Shown: one piece after another, positions 51,448-59,901 of the stretch
Numbering within the stretch: position 1 is the stretch's first letter
Layout: each line of letters begins with the position of its first letter
Origin: GCA-2683825 sp965662355
GTDB lineage: Bacteria; Planctomycetota; UBA1135; GCA-002686595
DNA length: 64,000 nt
Assembly (NCBI GenBank): GCA_965662355.1
Contig: CBFIHP010000003.1
Coordinates: 1-64,000 of the forward strand
Direction: 5' to 3'
Notes under the pieces: generated by a model
The model's input: the letters and a program-made list of their open reading frames with translations, nothing else
Told to the model about the DNA's origin: nothing
The model's database searches: none
Program-made: the position numbers and the translations under genes

Positions 51448-52490
51448 GCGGTGCCCCCATGGCCTTGCCACGCGCGGGAGAGTTGGTCGCGGCTATATCG
51501 ACGACGGACCTCCTGCTCCGTCGCGGCCGCGGGATCGTTGACGATGACGTCCCCCTCCTCCGAAAAGCCACAGACGAGCAGTAGGTGTCCGCGCGACGAG
51601 CCCATGGGAGCCCCTGCCAGCTCGCCCTCGCCAAAGGCCACACTGAGGATCACGACGTGGCCCTTGGCCAGCAAGCGCTCGACCGGTTTCCAGGACGCAA
51701 AGCGCGTGAGGTAACCGGGAGCCCCGAAGGTGTAAGCCGACTGGATCGCCCGGGGCCAGTTGCCAAAGAGATCGAAGTTGGCGTCGTAGGCCCGCGCCGC
51801 AACGTCCTTCGGTGTCACATCCACACCGGCGTAGGAAAGCGCCATGGCCACGCTGGTCGGGCTGCAGATCCGAGAGGCGATCTCGGGATCCTGCTCGCGC
51901 TGGCTCAACGAAGGAACGGCAAGCGGAGCGCGGGCGCGTGGCGGGCGCGTCTCCAGCTCGGGCAGCGCGTAACGATCGGTGAAGCACAGGTGCAACCGAT
52001 CAACGCGACTGCGCTCGCCCCGCAGGGCGTCGTCACTGAAGCGAGCCGTCACACGGATCTGAATGCGTTCCCAGTACACGTCCGAGGTGAAGTAGTCGAC
52101 GTCGACCCGTCCGCTCTCGAATTCGGTGCAGGCCTCGGGCGAACGCGAGGTATTCCATTCCCCGAAGTAGAGCCACGGTGACCAGCCGTCCACGCCACGG
52201 CCGACCCGCAGCTCGAACTCGACCCCGGCCTTGGGCGTGGTATCGGCGTTCCACGAGAGCAGGATCTCGTGGAAGGGATAGCGCGGCTCGACGACGGGCA
52301 AGACCTCCGACAATTCAGGGCGACCGTCGTAGTGCAGTTGAATCGCTTCCCGCAGATCGAGCTCCTGGTGACACGGCCGAGACGGTTCGGAACGAAGTCC
52401 GCGGCATCCGGAAAGACCGAACCAGGGCGTGACCACAAGGAGCGCCAACCCGACGGTGAGCGGAAACGACATGGAAGTGGACAGCGACAT
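51405..52490 (-). CDS. C39-like cysteine peptidase lipoprotein
   Basis: A 361-residue exported protein with a lipobox signal peptide (VTPWFGLSGC). Residues about 50-190 form a beta-rich domain of unknown type. The C-terminal part matches the Peptidase_C39_2 (papain-like) fold: the catalytic Cys is in SRICSPTSVAMALSYAGV, and the catalytic His and Asp lie in SSRGHLLLVCGFSEEGDVIV followed by ND. Relatives cleave peptides or act as transglutaminase-like hydrolases. The start may also be the ATG at 52472. Confidence 0.8.
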   Translation of the reverse strand: MSLSTSMSFPLTVGLALLVVTPWFGLSGCRGLRSEPSRPCHQELDLREAIQLHYDGRPELSEVLPVVEPRYPFHEILLSWNADTTPKAGVEFELRVGRGVDGWSPWLYFGEWNTSRSPEACTEFESGRVDVDYFTSDVYWERIQIRVTARFSDDALRGERSRVDRLHLCFTDRYALPELETRPPRARAPLAVPSLSQREQDPEIASRICSPTSVAMALSYAGVDVTPKDVAARAYDANFDLFGNWPRAIQSAYTFGAPGYLTRFASWKPVERLLAKGHVVILSVAFGEGELAGAPMGSSRGHLLLVCGFSEEGDVIVNDPAAATEQEVRRRYSRDQLSRAWQGHGGTAYVFEVSAGTADGG

Positions 52491-52604
52491 GGAATCGAGT
52501 GTAGCGACGGCCCGCAGCTCACAAAGCCATAGCCCCGGTTCCTTGGCCGACTTCTTGCTTCCCCGACTTCGAGCTTTGGACTCGGAGCAAGGCAGGGTAG
52601 ATAA

Positions 52605-53930
52605 GTGCCCATGCGGGCGCTGATGTCACTGGCACGCTTCTGTGTGCGGCTCTATTACCGCGAGAGCCGCCTGGGCGGAGCGATTCCGTCGGAGGGGCCC
52701 GTGCTGCTCGTCGCCAATCATCCGAACGGACTCGTCGATCCCGTCGTCATGGGCGGGGTCACGGAACGCTACGTGCGTTTTCTGGGCAAGGCACCGCTCT
52801 TCGACATCCCCGTTCTGGGTCGCATCATCCGCGGCCTCGAGGTTCTGCCCGTCTACCGGGCGCAGGACGGTGCGGATCTCACGCAGAACAAAGAGACCTT
52901 CGAGCGCGTGTTTGCTGCGCTTGGCCAGAACGATCTCATCTGTCTCTTTCCCGAGGGCAAGAGCCACAACGAGCCGGAGTTGCAAAGGCTCAAGACCGGT
53001 GCAGCCCGCATGGGGCTCGGCGCCGAGGCACAGGCGGGATTCGAACTGGGTGTGCAGATCGTCCCCGTAGGGCTCACGTACCGAGCCAAACGCCGCTTCG
53101 GGTCCCCAGTAGCGACGTGGGTCGGCATTCCCATCGATGTCCGCGAGTTGCGCCAAGAGCACGAGGCGGACGATCGCGAGGCCGTGCGTATCTTGACCGA
53201 GCGCATCGCCGAGGGCTTGCGCAACGTCACTCTCAGCCTGGATCGCTGGGAGGACTTGCCGCTGCTCGAGCTCGCCGAGCGCATCTTCCCCGCAGACGAT
53301 CGCGACCGCCTTGAACGCCTGCGAGCCTTCGCCGATGGCGTGCACATGCTCCGCACGGAAGGGGACGAGCGCCTGGATCGACTCAGCGAACGCATCGCAG
53401 CCTTCCACCTACGGCTCACCCGACTCGGCATTCCCGTGGCGGATCTACGCTTGCGCTACCGCCCGAAGAGCGTTCTATCGTTCGCCCTGCGCAACCTGGT
53501 ACTGCTCGCCATCGGCCTTCCGCTGGCCATCGCCGGGGCTGTCATCTGGGCCATTCCCTACCGTTTCTTGCCGTGGCTGACGGCGCGGCTGACACAACAC
53601 CGTGACATCTTCGCGACCTATCAGATCCTGGGTGGGATCCTCCTCTTCCCGCTCTGGCTGGCCGCACTGTGTGCGGCGGCCATCTTCGCGGTCGCTCCAT
53701 GGGTCGGGGCTTTTTGCCTGGTCGTCACGCCGCTACTCGGGTTCTTCGCCCTGGCTTTTCTGCACTGGCGCAGCGAGGTGTACGAGGATGTCCGTGTCTT
53801 CCTGCGCCTCGCCTTCCAGAAGAAACTTCGACAACACCTGGTTGAAGAACGCGATGCCATCGCGACCGAGATCGGCCTTCTGCGCAGAGATTTCCTGCAG
53901 CGCAAGGAAGGTTCTTCCGCGCTCGATTGA
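52605..53930 (+). CDS. PlsC-type lysophospholipid acyltransferase
   Basis: A 441-residue acyltransferase. The catalytic HX4D motif is in LLVANHPNGLVDPVVMGGV, and CLFPEGKSHNEPELQ is the second conserved block. It should transfer an acyl chain onto a lysophosphatidic-acid-like glycerolipid at the membrane. Two hydrophobic regions near 290-310 and 335-390 anchor the C-terminal half, making it longer than minimal PlsC. A GTG at 52605 has an AGGG box seven bases upstream; an ATG at 52611 is the alternative start. Confidence 0.83.
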   Translation: MPMRALMSLARFCVRLYYRESRLGGAIPSEGPVLLVANHPNGLVDPVVMGGVTERYVRFLGKAPLFDIPVLGRIIRGLEVLPVYRAQDGADLTQNKETFERVFAALGQNDLICLFPEGKSHNEPELQRLKTGAARMGLGAEAQAGFELGVQIVPVGLTYRAKRRFGSPVATWVGIPIDVRELRQEHEADDREAVRILTERIAEGLRNVTLSLDRWEDLPLLELAERIFPADDRDRLERLRAFADGVHMLRTEGDERLDRLSERIAAFHLRLTRLGIPVADLRLRYRPKSVLSFALRNLVLLAIGLPLAIAGAVIWAIPYRFLPWLTARLTQHRDIFATYQILGGILLFPLWLAALCAAAIFAVAPWVGAFCLVVTPLLGFFALAFLHWRSEVYEDVRVFLRLAFQKKLRQHLVEERDAIATEIGLLRRDFLQRKEGSSALD

Positions 53931-54007
53931 ATTCCACGTGAGCATCTTTCCGGTAGCCAATTCCACCTTGGTTTACCCGGCCTGCCACACGATTGATGGT
54001 TAGGGTT

Positions 54008-54029
54008 CGGTGCCACCACTACGGCACCG
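54008..54029. other. 7-bp inverted repeat upstream of aceB
   Basis: CGGTGCC and GGCACCG flank an eight-base loop, ending 18 nt before the aceB start. It lies between the acyltransferase stop and the malate synthase start. There is no T-run, so it could be an operator or leader hairpin rather than a terminator. Confidence 0.4.
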
Positions 54030-54047
54030 TCCGATCTCTCCCTATTC

Positions 54048-55667
54048 ATGTCGCAATCACCGCTCGCACGCCTGGGGTCCCTCAAGGAATTCCCGGCCTT
54101 CCAACTGCTCGCTCCGCTTCCCGCTGGATGCGAGCACATCCTGAATCTCGAGGCACTCGTGTTCCTGGCGCGCCTGGAACGCAAGTTCCGCGAGCGTCGC
54201 GAGGAGCTCTTGCAGCGTCGCCTCGAAGTTCAACGCCGCCTCGATGTTGGCTGGCGCCCGAACTTCCTCGTGGAAACGACCAAACTACGCAGCCGTGCGT
54301 GGAGAGTCGCGCCCGTTCCCGTCGAGATCCTGGATCGCCGTGTCGAGATCACGGGCCCCGTCGATCGCAAGATGATCATCAACGCCCTGAACTCGGGCGC
54401 CCAGGTCTTCATGGCGGACTTCGAGGACTCGAACGCCCCTACCTGGGAAAACTGCCTCAACGGCCAGGTCAACCTCTACGACGCCGTCCGCCGGACCATC
54501 AGCTTCACGGACGAGAAGCGCAACAAGCACTACGAACTGAACGAGAGTCCGGCAGCCCTGTTCGTACGTCCCCGCGGCTGGCATCTCGAGGAGAAACACC
54601 TGATCCTGGACGGCGAGCCCGTCTCCGCCTCGCTCTTTGACTTCGCGCTGTTCTTCTTCCACAACGCCCGGGAGCAAGTCGATCGCGGAACGAGCCCCTA
54701 CTTCTACCTGCCGAAGCTCGAGAATCACCTCGAAGCGCGGCTGTGGAACGAGGTATTCCTCTGGGCCCAGGAATCACTCGACATTCCGCGCGGAACGATC
54801 AAGGCCACGGTCCTGATCGAGACCGTCCTCGCGGCCTTCGAGATGGACGAGATCCTCTGGGAACTGCAGGATCACTCGGCCGGCCTGAACTGTGGTCGCT
54901 GGGACTACATCTTCAGTTTCATCAAGAAGTTCCGGGCCCACCCAAAGTTCGTTCTGCCCGATCGCGCTTCGGTCGGTATGGATCGCTGCTTCCTCCGCTC
55001 GTATAGCCAGCTCTTGATCAAGACCTGCCACCGGCGCGGGGCCCACGCCATGGGTGGCATGGCCGCTCAGATTCCGATCAAGGGCGACGAGTCGCGCAAC
55101 CAGGCGGCCATGGACAAGGTCGCCATGGATAAGGAACGCGAAGCCCAAAACGGACACGACGGCACTTGGGTCGCGCACCCCGGCCTGATCGACACGGCCC
55201 GCATCGCCTTCGACGCCGAAATGCCGCAGGCGAACAACATGGTTCGACTGCGCGAAGACGTCAACGTCTGCGCAGAGGATCTCTTGAGCGTCCCGCAGGG
55301 TGAGATCACCGAAGCCGGACTCCGCCAGAACCTCAACGTCGGCATGCTGTACCTCGAGGCATGGCTGCGCGGCGTCGGCTGCGTCCCCCTGTACGACCTC
55401 ATGGAAGATGCCGCGACAGCGGAGATCTCCAGAACGCAAGTGTGGCAGTGGGTGCGATACAACGTCCAGCTCGCCGACGGTCGTCATGTCACACGAGAAT
55501 TCGTAAGTTCCATCCTCGCGGAAGAGGTGCTGAGAATTCGCACAGACGTCGGTGACGAACAGTACACATCCGGGAAGTACGAGCTTGCGGCTCGACTCTT
55601 CGAAGAGCTCATTCTGAAAGAGGAACTCGAGGAGTTCCTGACTCTGGCTGCCTACGCTCACCTCTAA
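54048..55667 (+). CDS. aceB: Malate synthase A
   Basis: A 539-residue enzyme that condenses glyoxylate with acetyl-CoA to malate, the second step of the glyoxylate shunt. The signature FVRPRGWHLEEKHLILDGE is present, along with the metal-binding part of ETVLAAFEMDEILWELQDHS and ARIAFDAEMPQ. Length is normal for the A isoform. It precedes isocitrate lyase by 17 bp, forming an aceBA operon that allows growth on acetate or fatty acids. A small inverted repeat lies in its leader. Confidence 0.95.
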   Translation: MSQSPLARLGSLKEFPAFQLLAPLPAGCEHILNLEALVFLARLERKFRERREELLQRRLEVQRRLDVGWRPNFLVETTKLRSRAWRVAPVPVEILDRRVEITGPVDRKMIINALNSGAQVFMADFEDSNAPTWENCLNGQVNLYDAVRRTISFTDEKRNKHYELNESPAALFVRPRGWHLEEKHLILDGEPVSASLFDFALFFFHNAREQVDRGTSPYFYLPKLENHLEARLWNEVFLWAQESLDIPRGTIKATVLIETVLAAFEMDEILWELQDHSAGLNCGRWDYIFSFIKKFRAHPKFVLPDRASVGMDRCFLRSYSQLLIKTCHRRGAHAMGGMAAQIPIKGDESRNQAAMDKVAMDKEREAQNGHDGTWVAHPGLIDTARIAFDAEMPQANNMVRLREDVNVCAEDLLSVPQGEITEAGLRQNLNVGMLYLEAWLRGVGCVPLYDLMEDAATAEISRTQVWQWVRYNVQLADGRHVTREFVSSILAEEVLRIRTDVGDEQYTSGKYELAARLFEELILKEELEEFLTLAAYAHL

Positions 55668-55684
55668 ACACCGAGATCGACTCC

Positions 55685-56986
55685 ATGAAAACGCCCTACC
55701 TTCCTGAATGGCACAACGGTACCGACGTCAACGCGAAGCGTTGGGACGGCATCCAACGCGACTACACCCCCGCTGAGGTCGAGCGCCTACGCGGATCCGT
55801 CCACATCCAGTACACGCTCGCCACCCTGGGGGCAGAGCGCTTGTGGGAGCTGATCAACACCGAAGACTTCGTCAACGCCCTGGGCGCAATGACCGGCAAC
55901 CAGGCCATGCAACAGGTCAAGGCCGGTCTCAAAGCCATCTACCTATCGGGCTGGCAGGTCGCGGCCGACGCCAACCTCGCGGGTCAGATGTATCCCGACC
56001 AGAGCCTCTACCCGGCCAACTCGGTCCCGATGGTCGTCAAGCGCATCAATCAATGCCTCCAGCGTGCTGATCAGATCGCGGCGATGGAGGGCGATGATTC
56101 GGTGCACTGGTTCGCACCCATCGTCGCCGACGCAGAAGCCGGCTTCGGCGGCCCGCTGAACGCCTTCGAACTGATGAAGGCGATGATCGAGGCCGGCGCC
56201 GCTGGCGTGCACTTCGAAGACCAGCTGGCCTCCGAGAAGAAGTGCGGCCACCTCGGCGGCAAGGTGCTCGTTCCGACTCAGTCCTTCATCCGCACCCTGA
56301 ACGCCGCTCGCCTCGCAGCCGACGTCTGTGGCGTCCCGACCGTCCTGATTGCCCGCACCGACGCCGACGCCGCGAACATCCTGACGAGCGACATCGATGA
56401 ACGCGACCGCTCCTTCTGCACCGGCGAGCGCACCCCCGAGGGCTTCTTCCGCACCAACCCGGGCATCGACCAGGCCATCGCCCGCGGCCTCGCTTACGCG
56501 CCGTACGCCGACATGATCTGGTGCGAGACCTCCAAGCCTGACCTCGAACAAGCCAAGCGCTTCGCCGAGGCCATCCATGCCAAGTTCCCGGACAAGCTGC
56601 TGTCCTACAACTGCTCGCCTTCGTTCAACTGGAAAGCGAATCTCGACGACGAGACGATAGGGAAGTTCCAGAGGGAGCTAGGAGCCATGGGCTACAAGTT
56701 CCAGTTCGTGACCCTTGCTGGCTTCCATGCCCTGAACCATGGGATGTTCGATCTGGCGAGTGGATATCGGGACCGTGGCATGGCCGCGTATTCGCAGCTT
56801 CAGCAGCGCGAGTTTGGCGATGAGAAGAATGGGTACACGGCCACGCGACATCAGCACGAGGTTGGTACGAGTTACTTCGACGCCGTTGCGCAGGCCGTCT
56901 CGGGGGGCAAGTCCTCGACGACGGCGATGGCCGACTCCACCGAGGCTGACCAGTTCCATGAGAGGGAGCGTGCCCAGCTCCAGTGA
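55685..56986 (+). CDS. aceA: Isocitrate lyase
   Basis: A 433-residue enzyme that splits isocitrate to glyoxylate and succinate. The catalytic motif KKCGHLGGK with its active cysteine is at about 184-192, and VADAEAGFGGPLNAFELMK forms part of the metal-binding barrel. Length fits the bacterial short form. It is followed by a strong intrinsic terminator, so the operon ends here. Confidence 0.95.
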   Translation: MKTPYLPEWHNGTDVNAKRWDGIQRDYTPAEVERLRGSVHIQYTLATLGAERLWELINTEDFVNALGAMTGNQAMQQVKAGLKAIYLSGWQVAADANLAGQMYPDQSLYPANSVPMVVKRINQCLQRADQIAAMEGDDSVHWFAPIVADAEAGFGGPLNAFELMKAMIEAGAAGVHFEDQLASEKKCGHLGGKVLVPTQSFIRTLNAARLAADVCGVPTVLIARTDADAANILTSDIDERDRSFCTGERTPEGFFRTNPGIDQAIARGLAYAPYADMIWCETSKPDLEQAKRFAEAIHAKFPDKLLSYNCSPSFNWKANLDDETIGKFQRELGAMGYKFQFVTLAGFHALNHGMFDLASGYRDRGMAAYSQLQQREFGDEKNGYTATRHQHEVGTSYFDAVAQAVSGGKSSTTAMADSTEADQFHERERAQLQ

Positions 56987-57019
56987 GTTGACTCGTTCTC
57001 GGTTCTGACAAAGTGAATG

Positions 57020-57057
57020 AGCCCCGGTCGCATGATGTGCGACCGGGGCTTTTCTTT
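57020..57057 (+). terminator. Rho-independent terminator after aceA
   Basis: A 13-bp perfect stem (AGCCCCGGTCGCA and its complement) with loop TGATG is followed directly by a T-rich tract (TTTTCTTT). It lies 33 bp after the aceA stop and is the clearest intrinsic terminator in the window. Confidence 0.93.
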
Positions 57058-57138
57058 GGGTACCGGGGGATCCGTTGCGAACAGGGCCTCCACCGTCAGC
57101 CCAAAACGACGGTCGTGTGCAGCGAGGTGCCAGCCCCC

Positions 57139-58128
57139 CTACTCGTCCCACTCCGTCAAGCGCCTCTCGAGCAGACCCAACATGCGACTGTAATTCCGAT
57201 CCTGTCCCAGGCTCTTGCGAAACTCCCCCACGACCTCCGTGAAGAGCTGCTTGTCCCGCTCGACATCCGCGTAATGCGCGATGTGTCTCCAGAACTCATA
57301 CCGCTCCGCATCGCCCTTCGGCACCCGCCCCTCCTTCTTCCACATCTCGAGGAACTGCTTGCCCGCATCCACGTGCTTCTTGTCATCCCGACCCGCCTTG
57401 GTCACCAGGGACCGAACCTTCACATCGATCAGGAGTCCGGCGAGGTGTTTCTTCTCCGCCTCGATCCTGGCGCGCATCGTGCTTCCGCCGCCCTTTTTCA
57501 GCTCCTTGGCGTAGATCTTGTTCAAGGACTCGACCCTCTTCTGCACCTCGGAATAGGACAGCATGTCGAGCTCGATCTGCTTGATCAGGAGTCGGCCGGC
57601 GAGGGAGTTGTCTCCGTCGCGGACCTTGCGGACGAGGCCCATGTAGTCCTCGGTGTTGCCAAGCTGTTCCTCGAAGGCCTTGACGGTCCGCCTGCCGCTG
57701 AGCTTGAGCAGCTTGTTGCCCTCGGGGTCGAGGAACATCAGGGTGGGGAAGCCGGTGCCGCCCTTCTTGCGCAGGAGATCGTCGTAGGGGTGATTCGGAA
57801 TGTGGGTCGTGACGTGCAGGAAGGGCACGACCTTTTCGGCGAAGGCGGGGAAGGCTTGGTCGGAGAGTGCACGACTCTCCAGGCTATCGCAGGGGCCTCA
57901 CGGTGAGTAAGAACGTGAAAAGTAGACGAAGAGGACCTTGTCCTGCTTCTTGGCCCGGGCCCGGGCGGCGTCGTAGTCCGTCTCCCATCCACCGAAGCGG
58001 ACGAAGCTCTTCGACAGCTTCTGCCGGTACTTGCGCTGAAGGTCCTGGGGCGCAGCGGTCGGTGCGACCGAGACCGCAGAGAGGGCCAGAAGGGCCAGGA
58101 GGCCGCGCAGGGGATTGATTGTCTTCAT
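57139..58128 (-). CDS. Candidate selenoprotein: exported thioredoxin-fold protein with UGPC motif (in-frame TGA)
   Basis: Reading from the ATG at 58128, the protein has a signal peptide (LRGLLALLALSAVSVAPTAA), then DKVLFVYFSRSYSP, then TGA at 57900-57898, then GPCDSLESRALSDQAFPAF with no frame change down to 57139. The TGA is codon 77, exactly where the first cysteine of a thioredoxin CxxC stands, so reading it as selenocysteine gives U-G-P-C (77-80). The thioredoxin fold continues with the cis-proline in TGFPTLMFLD (Pro128), and residues 150-329 are a helical C-terminal domain. A hairpin suited to a SECIS lies after the TGA. Total length is 329 residues. A nonsense mutation or sequencing error (TGC or TGT to TGA) is the alternative, but the intact downstream frame argues against long-standing decay. 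A periplasmic redox or disulfide role is inferred. It is divergent from the aminotransferase gene. Confidence 0.72.
57862..57880 (-). promoter_or_regulatory. Candidate bacterial SECIS hairpin
   Basis: In the mRNA sense the sequence is GGAGAGT CGTGC ACTCTCC: a perfect 7-bp stem with a five-base loop. It begins 17 nt after the TGA, putting the loop 24 nt after it, within the range accepted for bacterial SECIS elements, and the loop has G at position 2 followed by T. No bulged U is evident, unlike E. coli fdhF. It lies inside the coding region, as bacterial SECIS elements do. Confidence 0.6.
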
Positions 58129-58249
58129 CGTGGATCTTCGGATGGGGCTGGGCTGTGGCAATTCGATTATAGAACCCCGGTGTGACACTGAAGCTCCTGG
58201 CAACACGAACTTTGACAGGACGGCCGGAAGGTTACGATCTCGGCACATC

Positions 58250-59374
58250 ATGAACATAGAAACCCCCATCGCCCCTCTCTCGCCCCCCCGCCGCACGCTC
58301 CTCGGACCCGGGCCCTCGCCCGTGCCCCAGAGCGTCCTCGAGGCCATGGGCAAACCGACTCTCGGGCACCTCGACCCGGCCTTCCTCGGGATAATGAACG
58401 AGGTTCGAGCCATGTTGCGCTCCGTCATGTGCACCGACAACGAGCTGACCTTCCCGATGTCAGGTACGGGCTCGGCCGGCATGGAGACGTGCGTCGTGAA
58501 CCTGGTGGAACCCGGGGACAAGGTGCTGGTCGGCATCAACGGCGTGTTTGGCATGCGTCTGGCCGAGGTCGCTCGTCGCGCCGGTGCGGTGGTTCACACG
58601 GTCGAGCAGGAATGGGGCCGCGCCCTCGACCCCGAAGCGCTCCGGGCCTTGAAAACAGAAGGCCCGTTCAAGGTCATGTGCGTCGTTCACGCGGAAACCT
58701 CGACCGGTGCCGTAAGCGATCTGTCCGCGTGCAAGGAGGTGGCCTCCGAGCTAGGAGCGATGTTGCTCGTGGACTGTGTCACCTCGCTCGGCGGCATCCC
58801 CCTGGAGATCGATGCTCTCGGTGTCGATGCAGCGTACTCGGGAACACAGAAGTGCCTGTCCTGCCCGCCGGGGTTGTCACCGGTCACGTTCTCCGAGAGA
58901 GCGATGGAGTCACTGCGTAGCCGAAAGACGCCTGTTCAGAGCTGGTATCTGGATCTGTCCCTGGTCGCGAACTACTGGAGCGATGATCGCGCGTATCACC
59001 ACACGGCCCCCATCCAGGCCATCTATGGACTCCATGAAGCCCTGCGCCTGGTGCTGGAGGAGGGCCTCTGCGAGAGGCACGCGCGCCACGCTCGCAATTC
59101 GAAGGCCCTGTGGAGCGGGCTGGAGGAAATGGGCCTGGAACTGGCGGTAGAGAAAACAGAGCGTCTGGTCCCGTTGACGGCGGTGAAGGTTCCGGACGGC
59201 GTGAGCGAGGGCCAGGCTCGGGCCGAGTTGCTCGAGAAATACGACCTCGAGATCGGTGGTGGCCTGGGACCGTTGAAAGGCAAGGTCTGGAGAATCGGGC
59301 TCATGGGAGCCGGCTCGAGCGAAGCCAACGTCGAGCTGGTGCTGAAGGCGATGAAAGACGTCCTCGGACGCTGA
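58250..59374 (+). CDS. Alanine/serine-glyoxylate aminotransferase family protein
   Basis: A 374-residue class V PLP enzyme. The PLP lysine is Lys201 in AYSGTQKCLSCPPG, and Asp175 in LLVDCVTSLGG contacts the cofactor ring. LLGPGPSPVPQSVLEAMG at the N-terminus is typical of alanine-glyoxylate and serine-glyoxylate transaminases. It would amidate glyoxylate to glycine using alanine or serine, which fits its location 1.3 kb from the aceBA operon. The ATG at 58250 begins the conserved region; longer frames upstream lack homology. Confidence 0.88.
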   Translation: MNIETPIAPLSPPRRTLLGPGPSPVPQSVLEAMGKPTLGHLDPAFLGIMNEVRAMLRSVMCTDNELTFPMSGTGSAGMETCVVNLVEPGDKVLVGINGVFGMRLAEVARRAGAVVHTVEQEWGRALDPEALRALKTEGPFKVMCVVHAETSTGAVSDLSACKEVASELGAMLLVDCVTSLGGIPLEIDALGVDAAYSGTQKCLSCPPGLSPVTFSERAMESLRSRKTPVQSWYLDLSLVANYWSDDRAYHHTAPIQAIYGLHEALRLVLEEGLCERHARHARNSKALWSGLEEMGLELAVEKTERLVPLTAVKVPDGVSEGQARAELLEKYDLEIGGGLGPLKGKVWRIGLMGAGSSEANVELVLKAMKDVLGR

Positions 59375-59381
59375 ACTCCAC

Positions 59382-59801
59382 CTACTCTCCGATGATCACC
59401 ACGCTCACCCGGCGTCGATGGGCCGCATAACGGTGCTCGTAGAGATAAACGCCCTGCCACATTCCGAGATCCAGCGTCCCGCGTAACACCGGGATCCCGA
59501 TGGAGGTCTGTGTCAGGGCGCAGCGTACATGGGCCGGCATGTCATCCGGCCCTTCCGCCGTGTGCTCGTACATCACGTCTCCGTCCGGGACGACACGCTC
59601 CATCCAGCGCTCGAGATCACGCCGCACGGCGGGGTCCGCGTTCTCGCAAATGACGAGCGAGGCGCTCGTGTGGTGAATGAAAACGGTGGCGAGCCCTGCC
59701 TGCACGTTCGCCTCTCCCACGATCTGGGCCACCTCGCGTGTGATGTCTTGCAGGCCCCGACCGCCGACGGGGAAGGTGATCGAATCCTGATGTACGGCCA
59801 T
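59382..59801 (-). CDS. YjbQ (UPF0047) family protein
   Basis: A 139-residue protein with the family pattern FIHHTSASLVICENADP, followed by YEHTAEGPDDMPAHV and LGMWQGVYLYEHR. Members form trimers, and E. coli YjbQ has weak thiamine-phosphate synthase activity, but the physiological role is unsettled. It ends 7 bp from the convergent aminotransferase gene and lies 100 bp after the sugar dehydrogenase gene on the same strand. Confidence 0.88.
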   Translation of the reverse strand: MAVHQDSITFPVGGRGLQDITREVAQIVGEANVQAGLATVFIHHTSASLVICENADPAVRRDLERWMERVVPDGDVMYEHTAEGPDDMPAHVRCALTQTSIGIPVLRGTLDLGMWQGVYLYEHRYAAHRRRVSVVIIGE

Positions 59802-59837
59802 CGGCCTAGGGTGCCTGCGAAGGAGCAAGAATGGAAG

Positions 59838-59870
59838 CAGGGGCACGCGGTCCGCTGCCGCGTGCCCCTG
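59838..59870 (-). terminator. Long inverted repeat after the sugar dehydrogenase gene
   Basis: CAGGGGCACGCGG and its exact complement flank a seven-base loop, a 13-bp perfect GC-rich stem 32 bp after the dehydrogenase stop. On the minus strand it is followed by a moderately T-rich stretch (CTTCCATTCTT), so it is a probable terminator, or an attenuator ahead of the yjbQ-like gene. Confidence 0.75.
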
Positions 59871-59901
59871 CGAGGGTCGATTGTATCGCCAGTGCTCCGG
59901 A

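Noticed and set aside
57139..58128. Two separate genes, or a pseudogene, instead of one TGA-containing gene
   Set aside because: Both pieces are in the same frame, the thioredoxin motif spans the TGA, the second piece has no credible start, and there are no other lesions. A sequencing error remains possible and is noted.
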